Source: Chryseobacterium sp. ERMR1:04 (GTDB taxonomy: Bacteria > Bacteroidota > Bacteroidia > Flavobacteriales > Weeksellaceae). Taken from it: DNA of 64,000 nt. The first letter of the stretch is position 1; every line of letters starts with the position of its first letter. Where the stretch lies: assembly GCF_001297705.1 (NCBI RefSeq), contig NZ_LIRF01000003.1:310001-374000 (forward strand), in the 5' to 3' direction. Below the pieces are notes generated by a model, which had not been told where the DNA came from, searched no databases, and saw only the letters and a program-made list of their open reading frames with translations. Shown here piece after piece: positions 16,527 through 25,359 of the stretch. The translations under genes and the position numbers were made by a program.

Positions 16527-18866
16527 ATGAAATCAACAAATCAAATTATAGAACTTCGTATTTTTCCTCCAATTGCTGTTGCCAGATTTGGCTCTGCAGA
16601 TACTCCATTAGAGGCTTATAGCGTTACCATAGACGAGAAGGACGCTTTAGATTTCCGAACCATTGTTCCTGAACCGAGTTATATGGTTAATGCGGATGGA
16701 ACAATTTCTGTGGCTCCGGCATTAGATGAAATTCAGTTCAAAGTACTAAAAGATGATAAGCTGGTCATTAAACCCGTAGCTCCATTTTTAGAAGTCTTTG
16801 TTCGTACCAAAGAAGACGAGGCCCATTTTATTCCTCTTACGCTTGAAGTATTGGAGGATTGTGGATTACAATTATCAGACTTGAACTTCCGTCTTACGTT
16901 GGAGAATCATAAAATCTTTAGACGTACTGAGAAAGCTAATGATAAAATTTATGTGCAGCTAGATTCCTCTGAATTGGAACACAAACATGCAAAACATGCT
17001 TTAGATGCACATTGTGTCAATTTCACAAAAGGAGCGACCATGAACATGGGGCATTTCCAGTTTGTTAAACCTACGGTAGATACTGATCATAAAGGCATCA
17101 ACCAAATTCGTTTTAGATTTACCCCGCCACATGGTAAAGTATATGGTGCAGATTCAGCATTTATTGATGAAATTATAGCTAAGAATGTGCTCCCAGAAGA
17201 CATGAATTCTTACCTGAAGAGTCTTCAGGATTATCAACGGATTTACGACAGTAAAAAAGGAGACTGGACAAAATATAAAGAAGGAGAAGGACCCACAAAA
17301 ACAAATCCTGCCCAGATTTTTGCAGGCTATGACGAAGGAGATTTACATTATAGTATTGGGTTGTTCGATGATGCAGGTGATGGCTTTTTAGAAGTAACGC
17401 TCAATACGCCTGAACAAATGCTTAAAGCAAGAGCTTCTTTGGTTACGGCACCTCCCGCGTTTGCTCCGGATATATTGCCTATTCGTGTGGTTACAGACGA
17501 ATTAGAACAGCTTTTGTATGGCCCTGATCTTAATGAAAACGATACGGTATATATTGATGATATCCAAGAGATTATGCGTAGAGCATTTGAGACCATACGT
17601 TTGATGAATACCGCTATGATGAATGGCAACCCGTATTATGGCATTCCTGCCACGGCAAGTACAATGCCCAGACAGGATACTAATGATACACATCGTGTTT
17701 TTGAGCCGGTTATGGCTCCGGAAATTGTTGATAATTTGGCGGTAAGAAAATTGCACGAACGTATTTTCAACAGTTTAGATACCGGAATCGCCCCGTGGTT
17801 TATCAATTCCATTCGAATGCCTTATGAAATTGGAAAATTAGATAACGAAACCCGAAGAAAAATGCCTGCTATGATGCGGGGTGCAGATGCGCGGGCACTA
17901 ACTTTAACCTATCGCCAGATAAACACCATTATCAGAGCGATGGCACAAGGATCTTTACAAAGACTTATTAAAGATGCAAGTGCTTCTGGAAATGCAATTG
18001 CTATTAAAGATTATAAAGCACAGTTGCATTATAAAGGATTGGGAAATCCTTTCTGTATCTTACCTTCGGGAGCTATTTCAAATTGTTTCCCCGGTCTTGA
18101 ATACGACTTTAAAAATTTATGGCCCCGTGCTTTTGAAGGCATCGAATTATCTGAGAATAACAATTTCGTAATGAACGTTAATGAAAGGTACTCGGATTTG
18201 AAGCATCGCCGTTTAGTGGGAATCAATGAAAAACCAACTATGGTAAAAACAGATGGTCCGGTTCTGCCCAATCTTCCTGCATCAAGCAATACGTCACTAT
18301 CTACTGCTGCTAATCCTGATTCGGCGGTATTTATGGAATGGTCTAATAATTTAGTATATACTTTACAGAGAGCAGGCGAGGAGGTGTATTGTTATTTTAC
18401 AAAAGATGTAATAGAGAGAGAAATCCTGATTACTGAAGAAGATCTGATCAAATTTAAAAAAGAGATTGATGAGAAAGGAAAGCTATTTTATACAACGGAT
18501 AGCGGGATAGAGCTACGATGGGTGAGGTTAAAAGTGAGATCCTTTTTTGAGGAAAACTCAATAGAATTTAATAAAGATTTGGTGAAACCGGGTGAGTTTA
18601 CTCGTGGTTTATGTTCTCCATGGCAAAATGATTTTAAAGAATGTGCTTGTTATTATTGGGCAGCGAGCAGACCAGATTACGTAAATATTGAAACAAGTAA
18701 GGCAGGGTATACAACAGGAGACAACTGGATGGCTAAAGACCGTACAGGAACTTACATTCCGGATAATAGACTAGACACCAACTTACTGTCTTATACCGAT
18801 TTGTTTGCAGATTGGGAACAAGATTTACATTTTATCATAAAAGGAAATGATGAACAATATTCTTAA
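16527..18866 (+). CDS. LodA/GoxA-like quinocofactor (CTQ-type) amino-acid oxidase
   Basis: This 779-residue protein resembles the LodA/GoxA family, which oxidises amino acids (lysine at the epsilon-amine, or glycine) using a cysteine tryptophylquinone made from its own Cys and Trp. It starts with the family-like IIELRIFPPIAVARFG. It has Cys520 in SNCFPGLEYDF and Trp699 in CSPWQNDF, followed by YYWAASRPD; these match the family's conserved Cys-Pro-Gly and PWQxDF regions. Three further Cys (696, 706, 708) crowd around Trp699. No signal peptide is present. The radical SAM gene overlaps its end by 20 nt. The substrate is not predictable. The family call is inferred from motifs. Confidence 0.78.
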   Translation: MKSTNQIIELRIFPPIAVARFGSADTPLEAYSVTIDEKDALDFRTIVPEPSYMVNADGTISVAPALDEIQFKVLKDDKLVIKPVAPFLEVFVRTKEDEAHFIPLTLEVLEDCGLQLSDLNFRLTLENHKIFRRTEKANDKIYVQLDSSELEHKHAKHALDAHCVNFTKGATMNMGHFQFVKPTVDTDHKGINQIRFRFTPPHGKVYGADSAFIDEIIAKNVLPEDMNSYLKSLQDYQRIYDSKKGDWTKYKEGEGPTKTNPAQIFAGYDEGDLHYSIGLFDDAGDGFLEVTLNTPEQMLKARASLVTAPPAFAPDILPIRVVTDELEQLLYGPDLNENDTVYIDDIQEIMRRAFETIRLMNTAMMNGNPYYGIPATASTMPRQDTNDTHRVFEPVMAPEIVDNLAVRKLHERIFNSLDTGIAPWFINSIRMPYEIGKLDNETRRKMPAMMRGADARALTLTYRQINTIIRAMAQGSLQRLIKDASASGNAIAIKDYKAQLHYKGLGNPFCILPSGAISNCFPGLEYDFKNLWPRAFEGIELSENNNFVMNVNERYSDLKHRRLVGINEKPTMVKTDGPVLPNLPASSNTSLSTAANPDSAVFMEWSNNLVYTLQRAGEEVYCYFTKDVIEREILITEEDLIKFKKEIDEKGKLFYTTDSGIELRWVRLKVRSFFEENSIEFNKDLVKPGEFTRGLCSPWQNDFKECACYYWAASRPDYVNIETSKAGYTTGDNWMAKDRTGTYIPDNRLDTNLLSYTDLFADWEQDLHFIIKGNDEQYS

Positions 18867-20244
18867 TTCATCTAAAAAACACAAAATGAATACGATTTCA
18901 AATCAAAAATCAATTTATGATCAGCTTGCAAGGCAGGCAATATTAGATTCTAAGCCTTCTAATAAAGAATATAATTTTATTAATAGTGGACGCGAGCCCC
19001 TACTTTTCATTACCAATGGAAGTAGGTTGCTTCGTTTGCCCGTTGATGTGCGTGGTCCTTTACAAAAATTACAAAGCCATAATGAAAAATCACTTATTGA
19101 TACCTTATTGTTATCCTATCAAAAATATGAGCATGAATTCATAGATCCCACCCCTGTACAAAATCCCAAAACCTACGCTTTGTCTTTAGCTATTGCACAG
19201 AGCTGTAATTTGGGATGTAGTTATTGTTATGCGGCACAAGGCGGATTTGGAGGAGCTTCTAAGATGATGGATGTAGAAACTGCAAAGCAATCAATCGATT
19301 TTATTTTGAATGATAAAGTAGAAGGAGAAAAAATTCAGATTAGTTTTATGGGAGGAGAGCCTTTGATGAACCGAAAAGGAATTCAGTCTACGACTATCTA
19401 TGCTCAAAATCAGGCTCAGGCAAAAGGGGTAGAAGTTAATTTTTCTATTACCACTAACGGAACCTTAATTCGTACAGAAGATATTCTTTTTTTTGAAAAA
19501 CATGGTTTTGCGGTTACGATAAGTTTAGATGGAGGCAAGGAGGAACATGATCTGCAGCGTCCTATGAAAAACGGAAAAGGTTCTTTTAATCTAATTCTTA
19601 AAAATATTGAGCCGATGTTACGAAGTCAGTCGAAGATGCAAGTGTCTGCACGGATCACGGTAACGCCGCAGAATATTAATGTTTCAGAAACGCTTCAAAA
19701 CTTTATAGATTTGGGATTTCATAGTGTAGGATTATCACCATTACTTAATGCGAACGACCATCATAATGAGCTTAATGGAGAGCAATTGGAACATTTACTT
19801 TCTGAAATGATAGCGTGTGGATTGGCTTTTGAAAAGGCAGTTTTACAAGGAAAGGCGTATCCTTTTTTAAACATGATGAATGCCTATAAAGAAATTGAAA
19901 AGAATACCCATAAACCCTATCCTTGTGGTGCAGGCGCCGGATATTTAGGAGTATCGGCAGAAGGAGATTTTGCAGCATGTCATCGTTTTGTGAATGATGA
20001 TAAAGGCGCAATGGGATCATTAAGTGCAGGAATTGATTCTTTAAAACAAAATAAATGGCTTGAGGAAAGGCATGTACTCAATCAGAAACCTTGTCATCAA
20101 TGCTGGGCCCGTTTTTTATGTGGAGGAGGTTGTCATCATGAAATTATTGATAACGGCAGAACTGCTTGTGAATTTATACGAAGCTGGTTAACATTTTGCC
20201 TTCAATCTTATGATCGGGTTACTAAATTTACAGCGGTTCAGTAA
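18847..20244 (+). CDS. SPASM-domain radical SAM peptide/protein maturase
   Basis: The 465-residue protein has an N-terminal stretch (about residues 40-100) resembling the peptide-recognition region of maturases. The radical SAM motif is Cys120-x3-Cys124-x2-Cys127 (CNLGCSYC). A C-terminal SPASM domain has Cys360, Cys378, Cys416, Cys419, Cys425, Cys429 and Cys441 for two auxiliary Fe-S clusters. The CGGGCHHE pattern resembles QhpD, which makes thioether crosslinks in the gamma subunit of quinohemoprotein amine dehydrogenase. Here the neighbour is a LodA-like oxidase and no QhpC-like small subunit was found. The start at 18847 overlaps the upstream gene; the ATG at 18886 is an alternative start. 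Confidence 0.9.
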   Translation: MMNNILNSSKKHKMNTISNQKSIYDQLARQAILDSKPSNKEYNFINSGREPLLFITNGSRLLRLPVDVRGPLQKLQSHNEKSLIDTLLLSYQKYEHEFIDPTPVQNPKTYALSLAIAQSCNLGCSYCYAAQGGFGGASKMMDVETAKQSIDFILNDKVEGEKIQISFMGGEPLMNRKGIQSTTIYAQNQAQAKGVEVNFSITTNGTLIRTEDILFFEKHGFAVTISLDGGKEEHDLQRPMKNGKGSFNLILKNIEPMLRSQSKMQVSARITVTPQNINVSETLQNFIDLGFHSVGLSPLLNANDHHNELNGEQLEHLLSEMIACGLAFEKAVLQGKAYPFLNMMNAYKEIEKNTHKPYPCGAGAGYLGVSAEGDFAACHRFVNDDKGAMGSLSAGIDSLKQNKWLEERHVLNQKPCHQCWARFLCGGGCHHEIIDNGRTACEFIRSWLTFCLQSYDRVTKFTAVQ

Positions 20245-20246
20245 AG

Positions 20247-21605
20247 ATGTCAATAGAGTATGATATCGGAATTGTGGGTGCGGGACCGGCGGGATGCATC
20301 GCAGCTATAGAATTGCAAAAGCTTGGCTATAAAGTCCTGTTGGTTGAAAAAAGTGTATTTCCGCGTTTTCATATTGGATTTAGCTGTTCTCCAGGATTAT
20401 TTCATTGGTTGGATGTTTTGAATCTAAGAGATCAAATTGCTCCTGCAATACTGGGTAATGATAGCAAAACAGCGTTGCTTTGGGAGGAGTCACAAGTTAT
20501 TACCAAAGAAAATCATGGAGTCAGTGTAGATCGTGGAATGTTTGATCAATTACTTTCTCAATATGCAAGTCGGTTGGGAGTGAAGATAATTCAGCCTGTT
20601 AATAAACTGCAATTGCAAGAAAATAAGGATCATACCTGGACTTTATTCTTACAGCAAGATCATCAGGATTTACAATTTAAAGTACGTTTTTTTGTTGAAG
20701 CAACTGGACGAAAATCCATTATTAAAACCACAAAAGTAGCCTATTTACCACCCTTGAATGCTACTTATACTTTCTTACCGGCTTCTTTTAAACATTCAAT
20801 TATCGAAGCGGGTGAGAATGGCTGGTTTTGGGGAACTCCTTATAAAGAGAAGTGTTTGTTAGCTTATTTTGGTAATCCATCCCATATTAAATCATTCAAT
20901 ACCGTTGCAGAATATTTAAATGATGGGCTGAAACAATTGAAAACGGTCAATTTAGAAATTCCGCAAGCATTACAGGTATTCAGTTGTAATGCATCGTCTT
21001 ACTATGATCAAAATCCGGTGTCACTCGATCATATAAAAATAGGAGATTCGGCGTATACCACAGATCCTATTTCTTCTCAAGGGGTTGTGAAGGCTATTAA
21101 AACTGCAGTTCATGCTTCGAAAGTAGTTCATACCATCTTAAATCGTTCAGAAGATGCTGAAACAGCAATTGATTATTATGAAAACCTAATTCATACAGAT
21201 GTTGTTAAAAACACGCAATGGATCAATACATTTTATAGCAAGCAACAACATTTTGACAGTTCTTTTTGGCGGCAATATAAATTGCCATCACCAACTCCTT
21301 TAATCCAGGAGCAGAATATACAATTACAGGCAAATGATCTTTTGATCATTAATCCCGCTATTATTTTTAAAAATACTTCTGTATTGGGGAGTGATTTTAT
21401 TGAACAAAGACAGGGAATACAACTCAATGCTCATGAAAATCCTTTTGTATTTATAGATCAGATTTTAATTGTTGATTTGTTAAAAGAAGTGCATCAAAAA
21501 TCGGTTAAGGATATCATCAATTTTTTATATAGAAAATATACTCAGGTTAATCCCAAGGATTTATTTCAATATTTAATAAGTAATCGCCTGTTGGTTAAAT
21601 TTTAA
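20247..21605 (+). CDS. FAD-dependent oxidoreductase, LodB/QhpG-like
   Basis: The 452-residue flavoprotein has an N-terminal dinucleotide fold (GAGPAG at residues 11-16), a central ATGRKS and the flavin-binding IGDSAYTTDPISSQG near residue 275. This is the layout of LodB, QhpG and the tryptophan halogenase-like family. LodB is needed to form the tryptophylquinone in LodA, so hydroxylating the cofactor Trp of the upstream oxidase is the natural role. The last 60 residues (FVFIDQILIVDLLKEVHQK onward) look like an added small helical domain. The gene starts 2 nt after the radical SAM stop, so the four genes are one tight operon. No terminator was seen after it. Confidence 0.83.
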   Translation: MSIEYDIGIVGAGPAGCIAAIELQKLGYKVLLVEKSVFPRFHIGFSCSPGLFHWLDVLNLRDQIAPAILGNDSKTALLWEESQVITKENHGVSVDRGMFDQLLSQYASRLGVKIIQPVNKLQLQENKDHTWTLFLQQDHQDLQFKVRFFVEATGRKSIIKTTKVAYLPPLNATYTFLPASFKHSIIEAGENGWFWGTPYKEKCLLAYFGNPSHIKSFNTVAEYLNDGLKQLKTVNLEIPQALQVFSCNASSYYDQNPVSLDHIKIGDSAYTTDPISSQGVVKAIKTAVHASKVVHTILNRSEDAETAIDYYENLIHTDVVKNTQWINTFYSKQQHFDSSFWRQYKLPSPTPLIQEQNIQLQANDLLIINPAIIFKNTSVLGSDFIEQRQGIQLNAHENPFVFIDQILIVDLLKEVHQKSVKDIINFLYRKYTQVNPKDLFQYLISNRLLVKF

Positions 21606-21898
21606 ACATTTTTACCTTTTACAAATCATCTGTCCTTTTATTGTCATTGACTTTTACCATTAAGGTTTTAGAATAGTAAGCTTGAGCTTTGGTTTAAAAG
21701 GACCTGCTCAAGAAAATCCGTGATTTTCCTTAACAACTAAAGTTTTCTTAATAGGTTGAAAATTCTATATGTTCACTATCTATTATAATTTAACCAACTT
21801 CTAAAACAGATTAAATAATTTCAAGTTTAAAACGCATAATTCAAAATTTACTCATATCTTTATGATATCAAAATAGTATCACTTTAAAAATTATAATT

Positions 21899-22768
21899 AT
21901 GGAAAAAGTTTTAAAACCAATGTCAGGTTATCTTGCTTTGGTAATTTGTTTAGTCTTGTTTATTGCCTCTGTATTTTTATTTATTACAGGAATGGGCCGT
22001 GAAAATATTGCAAATATTGCGTTGGCAGGTCTGTGCTTTATTGTCTTTTTCTTTTTTATTAAAGGATTAATGATCATTCAGCCTAACCACTCAAGAGTAT
22101 TAAATTTCTTCGGAAAGTATGTGGGAACAGTAAAAGACAACGGATTGTTTTTTATTAATCCTTTATATTCTTCACAGAAAATGTCGCTTCGTTCTGAAAA
22201 CTTACAAGGACAGACGTTGAAAGTAAATGATAAAATGGGAAATCCAATCGAAATTGCAGTCGTAATGGTTTGGAAAGTAGGAGATACCTATAAAGCAGCT
22301 TTTGATGTGGAACGTTATTCAGATTTTGTGAAAATGCAGAGTGAAGCAGCGGTTCGTCATTTGGCGATGAGCTTTCCGTATGATAATTTAGAAGATGATC
22401 ATGCGCCGATTACTTTAAGAGAAGGGGGAGACAAGATCAATTCTATCTTGGAACAGGAATTAACAGACCGACTTTCAAAAGCAGGGATTGTTATTCAGGA
22501 AGCCAGAATTTCACACTTAGCGTATGCGTCTGAGATTGCAGGAGCAATGCTTCAAAGACAGCAGGCAACAGCAATTGTCGCAGCAAGAACTAAAATTGTA
22601 GAAGGAGCAGTGGGAATGGTAGATTTAGCCTTAAAAAAGCTTTCAGAAGGAAATATTGTTGAATTAGATGATGAAAGAAAAGCAGCAATGGTAAGCAATT
22701 TAATGGTTGTTCTTTGTGGTGAAAAAGCGGCACAACCTATTTTAAATGCAGGAACTTTGTATAATTAA
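21899..22768 (+). CDS. SPFH/band 7 domain membrane protein
   Basis: This 289-residue protein has two N-terminal membrane helices (about residues 10-35 and 38-58) followed by an SPFH (stomatin/prohibitin-like) domain. Typical segments are IIQPNHSRVLNFFGKYVGT, LRSENLQGQTLKVNDKMG and the alanine/glutamate-rich helix with AGAMLQRQQATAIVAARTKIVEGA. Such proteins form large oligomeric membrane scaffolds. In Bacteroidota this gene commonly sits next to a small ribbon-helix-helix protein, as here at 22950. The pair's role is unknown. Confidence 0.9.
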   Translation: MEKVLKPMSGYLALVICLVLFIASVFLFITGMGRENIANIALAGLCFIVFFFFIKGLMIIQPNHSRVLNFFGKYVGTVKDNGLFFINPLYSSQKMSLRSENLQGQTLKVNDKMGNPIEIAVVMVWKVGDTYKAAFDVERYSDFVKMQSEAAVRHLAMSFPYDNLEDDHAPITLREGGDKINSILEQELTDRLSKAGIVIQEARISHLAYASEIAGAMLQRQQATAIVAARTKIVEGAVGMVDLALKKLSEGNIVELDDERKAAMVSNLMVVLCGEKAAQPILNAGTLYN

Positions 22769-22800
22769 TCTAAAAATTAAGAAGCAAAATTTCCTCAAAG

Positions 22801-22901
22801 TTTGTCATTCCGTAGGAATTTAAACAGTGATGTTAATGAATATAATTTTAGTTATTAAATATAGATTCTTCACTTCACTTTGTTCCGTTCTGAATGACAA
22901 A
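22801..22901. repeat. REP-like palindromic element
   Basis: The outer 10 bp TTTGTCATTC (22801-22810) is the exact inverse of GAATGACAAA (22892-22901). The inner flanks, CCGTAGGAATT and AGATTCTTCAC, also resemble the interspersed palindromes common in Chryseobacterium genomes. The element lies between the SPFH gene and its RHH partner. Genome-wide copy number cannot be seen from here. Confidence 0.65.
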
Positions 22902-22949
22902 GTAACGTAAATCCTTTGCGTTTAAAAAAAGCATTATAAAACAAGTAAA

Positions 22950-23138
22950 ATGAAATCAGAAAAAGCTCAAAACTCTACCGAAAACAAAAGCAAAAAATCT
23001 TTCGTCATAAGGATAGATGAGTCTACTTACAAACTTTTGGAAAAATGGGCAGGTGATGAATTCAGAAGTGTAAACGGACAGATTGAGTATTTGCTACATC
23101 AAAAACTGGTAGAATCCGGTAGAAAGAAAAAAGAATAA
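22950..23138 (+). CDS. Arc-like ribbon-helix-helix protein
   Basis: This 62-residue basic protein has a Lys-rich head, a strand SFVIRIDESTYKLLEKWAG and helices ending EYLLHQKLVESGRKKKE. This is the compact Arc/MetJ ribbon-helix-helix DNA-binding fold. It has no adjacent toxin-like gene; its only close neighbour is the SPFH gene upstream, from which a palindromic repeat separates it. It probably binds DNA as a dimer. The target, possibly its own promoter or that of the SPFH gene, is not identified. Confidence 0.8.
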   Translation: MKSEKAQNSTENKSKKSFVIRIDESTYKLLEKWAGDEFRSVNGQIEYLLHQKLVESGRKKKE

Positions 23139-23308
23139 TTTGGTAATTTTCACGAAAAATAAATCATTTAAATTGACAAAATAATTGAGTCTTTCCCCTA
23201 TTTAAAATTCCGTTGAAATGATAGGTATTTAATAGGAGTTATCTTAAAAACGATGCGAAATCTGTAAAACTAGGGAGAGAATAAAAAAGCAGATCAGTTT
23301 CAAAAAAT

Positions 23309-23340
23309 AAAAAAGCAGAGAAAATATTCTCTGCTTTTTT
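23309..23340. terminator. Bidirectional terminator
   Basis: A 12-bp stem (23311-23322 with 23327-23338) and loop AATA, with A and T runs on both sides. It lies 171 bp after the RHH gene on the plus strand and 26 bp after the small membrane protein gene on the minus strand. Confidence 0.88.
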
Positions 23341-23365
23341 ATTGTATTCAAAATTTATCAATTAA

Positions 23366-23563
23366 TTAATCAAACATTCCTGTGAAATAACCACTTATAA
23401 TGCTCCAGAAATTCTTTCCAAGAAAATAAATTAAAGTAGAAGTAATGATTCCTTTTACGGTAAAGAATATAATTCCGCCAATTCCAAATTTCTTCAGAAG
23501 CTGTTTCCACTTAGAGTTTTTCTTTTCTTCTACGGGTTCGTTTACCGTTTTATTATTTTCCAT
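23366..23563 (-). CDS. Small single-pass membrane protein of unknown function
   Basis: The 65-residue protein has a charged N-terminal half (MENNKTVNEPVEEKKNSKWK) and a hydrophobic stretch of about 30 residues (GIGGIIFFTVKGIITSTLIY). This suggests one or two closely spaced membrane helices with a cytosolic head. I do not recognise a family. A following terminator and its place between other genes support it as real. The amphipathic KQLLKKFG before the helix is the only other visible feature. Confidence 0.6.
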   Translation of the reverse strand: MENNKTVNEPVEEKKNSKWKQLLKKFGIGGIIFFTVKGIITSTLIYFLGKNFWSIISGYFTGMFD

Positions 23564-23696
23564 TTCTGAAATTCAAATGATTACCCTACAAAGATAAGCA
23601 TGTTTATAATTAGTCCAAATAAAAAGTCGCTAAAAAATTAAAATTTTGGGATTCGCATAATATTTTTATCTTTAGGGGAAACGAAAAGTAATATTT

Positions 23697-25247
23697 ATGT
23701 CTAAAAAAGTCAAAGATTTCGGAATCGAAAAAACACTCAAGAACCTAGGTATTAAAGATGAAAACAAAGGAACTTCCATAGGTGGAAAATACTTTGCTTC
23801 GGGGAAGACTATTGAAAGTTATTCTCCTGCCGATGGAAGACTGATTGGTAAAATAAAGACTTCCGGAGAGAGCGATTATAATGTGGTGATAGAATCTGCT
23901 CAAAAAGCATTTCAGGAATTTAGAATGATTCCCGCTCCAAGAAGAGGAGAGTTAGTAAGACAGTTAGGATTAAAACTAAGAGAATATAAAGATGATCTGG
24001 GTAAACTTGTTTCTTATGAAATGGGTAAATCGTTGCAGGAAGGTTTAGGTGAAGTTCAGGAAATGATTGATATCTGCGATTTTGCAGTTGGTTTATCAAG
24101 ACAGCTTCACGGGTATACCATGCATTCAGAAAGACCTGGTCACAGAATGTACGAGCAATATCATCCAATTGGAATTGTAAGCATTATTACTGCTTTCAAC
24201 TTTCCGGTAGCGGTTTGGGCTTGGAACACAGCTTTATCTTGGATCTGTGGGAATGTTACGATCTGGAAGCCATCAGAAAAAACACCTTTCTGTGCGGTAG
24301 CTTGCCAAAACATTATGGCTGAAGTATTAAAAGAAAACAATATTTCTGAAGGAGTTTCTAGTTTAATGGTTTCTGATCATGAGATGGGTCAAAAATTAGT
24401 AGAAGACAAAAGAGTTTCTTTGGTTTCTTTCACAGGTTCTACAAGAGTCGGAAGAATGGTTTCTACTAAAGTGGCAGAAAGATTCGGAAAATCAATCCTT
24501 GAATTAGGAGGAAACAACGCGATCATTATATCTAAAGATGCAGACATTAACATGTCAATCATCGGAGCTGTTTTTGGAGCAGTAGGAACTGCTGGACAAA
24601 GATGTACAAGCACAAGAAGACTGATTATTCACGAAAGTGTATATGAGGAAATAAAGAAAAGATTGGTGAAAGCTTACGGTCAGTTGAAAATTGGGAATCC
24701 ATTGGATGAAAATAATCACGTTGGACCATTGATCGATGTTCATGCAGTGAATCAGTATGAAGAAGCCATCAAAAAATGTAAAAAAGAAGGTGGAAAATTC
24801 ATCGTTGAAGGAGGTGTATTAGAAGGAAAAGAATACGAATCCGGATGTTATGTAAAACCATGTATCGCTGAAGTAAAGAACTCTTACGAGATTGTTCAGC
24901 ATGAAACTTTTGCACCAATTTTATATTTAATTAAATACAAAACGTTGGAGGAGGCTATCGCAATTCAGAACGATGTTCCTCAAGGTTTATCTTCTGCGAT
25001 CATGACTCAGAATTTAAGAGAGGCAGAATTATTCCTTTCTCAGGCAGGTTCAGACTGTGGAATTGCCAACGTAAACATCGGAACTTCAGGTGCTGAAATC
25101 GGGGGTGCTTTCGGTGGTGAAAAAGAAACAGGAGGCGGTAGAGAATCCGGTTCTGATGTTTGGAAATACTACATGAGAAGGCAAACTAACACTATAAATT
25201 ACACGGCTGAACTTCCTTTAGCACAAGGAATTAAATTCGATTTGTAA
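23697..25247 (+). CDS. amaB: Aldehyde dehydrogenase, L-2-aminoadipate semialdehyde (piperideine-6-carboxylate) type
   Basis: The 516-residue protein belongs to the ALDH7 group. It oxidises L-2-aminoadipate 6-semialdehyde (in equilibrium with piperideine-6-carboxylate) to 2-aminoadipate with NAD+. The active-site regions are visible: the catalytic Cys in GQRCTSTRR, the general-base Glu in LELGGNNA and the nucleotide-binding FTGSTRVG. The lysine 6-transaminase gene follows 112 bp downstream and makes exactly this substrate, which strongly supports the assignment. The -7-like TATCTTTA near 23668 may drive it. Confidence 0.92.
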   Translation: MSKKVKDFGIEKTLKNLGIKDENKGTSIGGKYFASGKTIESYSPADGRLIGKIKTSGESDYNVVIESAQKAFQEFRMIPAPRRGELVRQLGLKLREYKDDLGKLVSYEMGKSLQEGLGEVQEMIDICDFAVGLSRQLHGYTMHSERPGHRMYEQYHPIGIVSIITAFNFPVAVWAWNTALSWICGNVTIWKPSEKTPFCAVACQNIMAEVLKENNISEGVSSLMVSDHEMGQKLVEDKRVSLVSFTGSTRVGRMVSTKVAERFGKSILELGGNNAIIISKDADINMSIIGAVFGAVGTAGQRCTSTRRLIIHESVYEEIKKRLVKAYGQLKIGNPLDENNHVGPLIDVHAVNQYEEAIKKCKKEGGKFIVEGGVLEGKEYESGCYVKPCIAEVKNSYEIVQHETFAPILYLIKYKTLEEAIAIQNDVPQGLSSAIMTQNLREAELFLSQAGSDCGIANVNIGTSGAEIGGAFGGEKETGGGRESGSDVWKYYMRRQTNTINYTAELPLAQGIKFDL

Positions 25248-25359
25248 ACCAAAGCTTTAAATCAAATAAATCATTCAAAGATTAAAGAATATCATTCGCA
25301 TGGTCTGATTTTAAACTTCTTTAATCTTTGAATAAAAACCTTTCAATTCACACCAAAAT

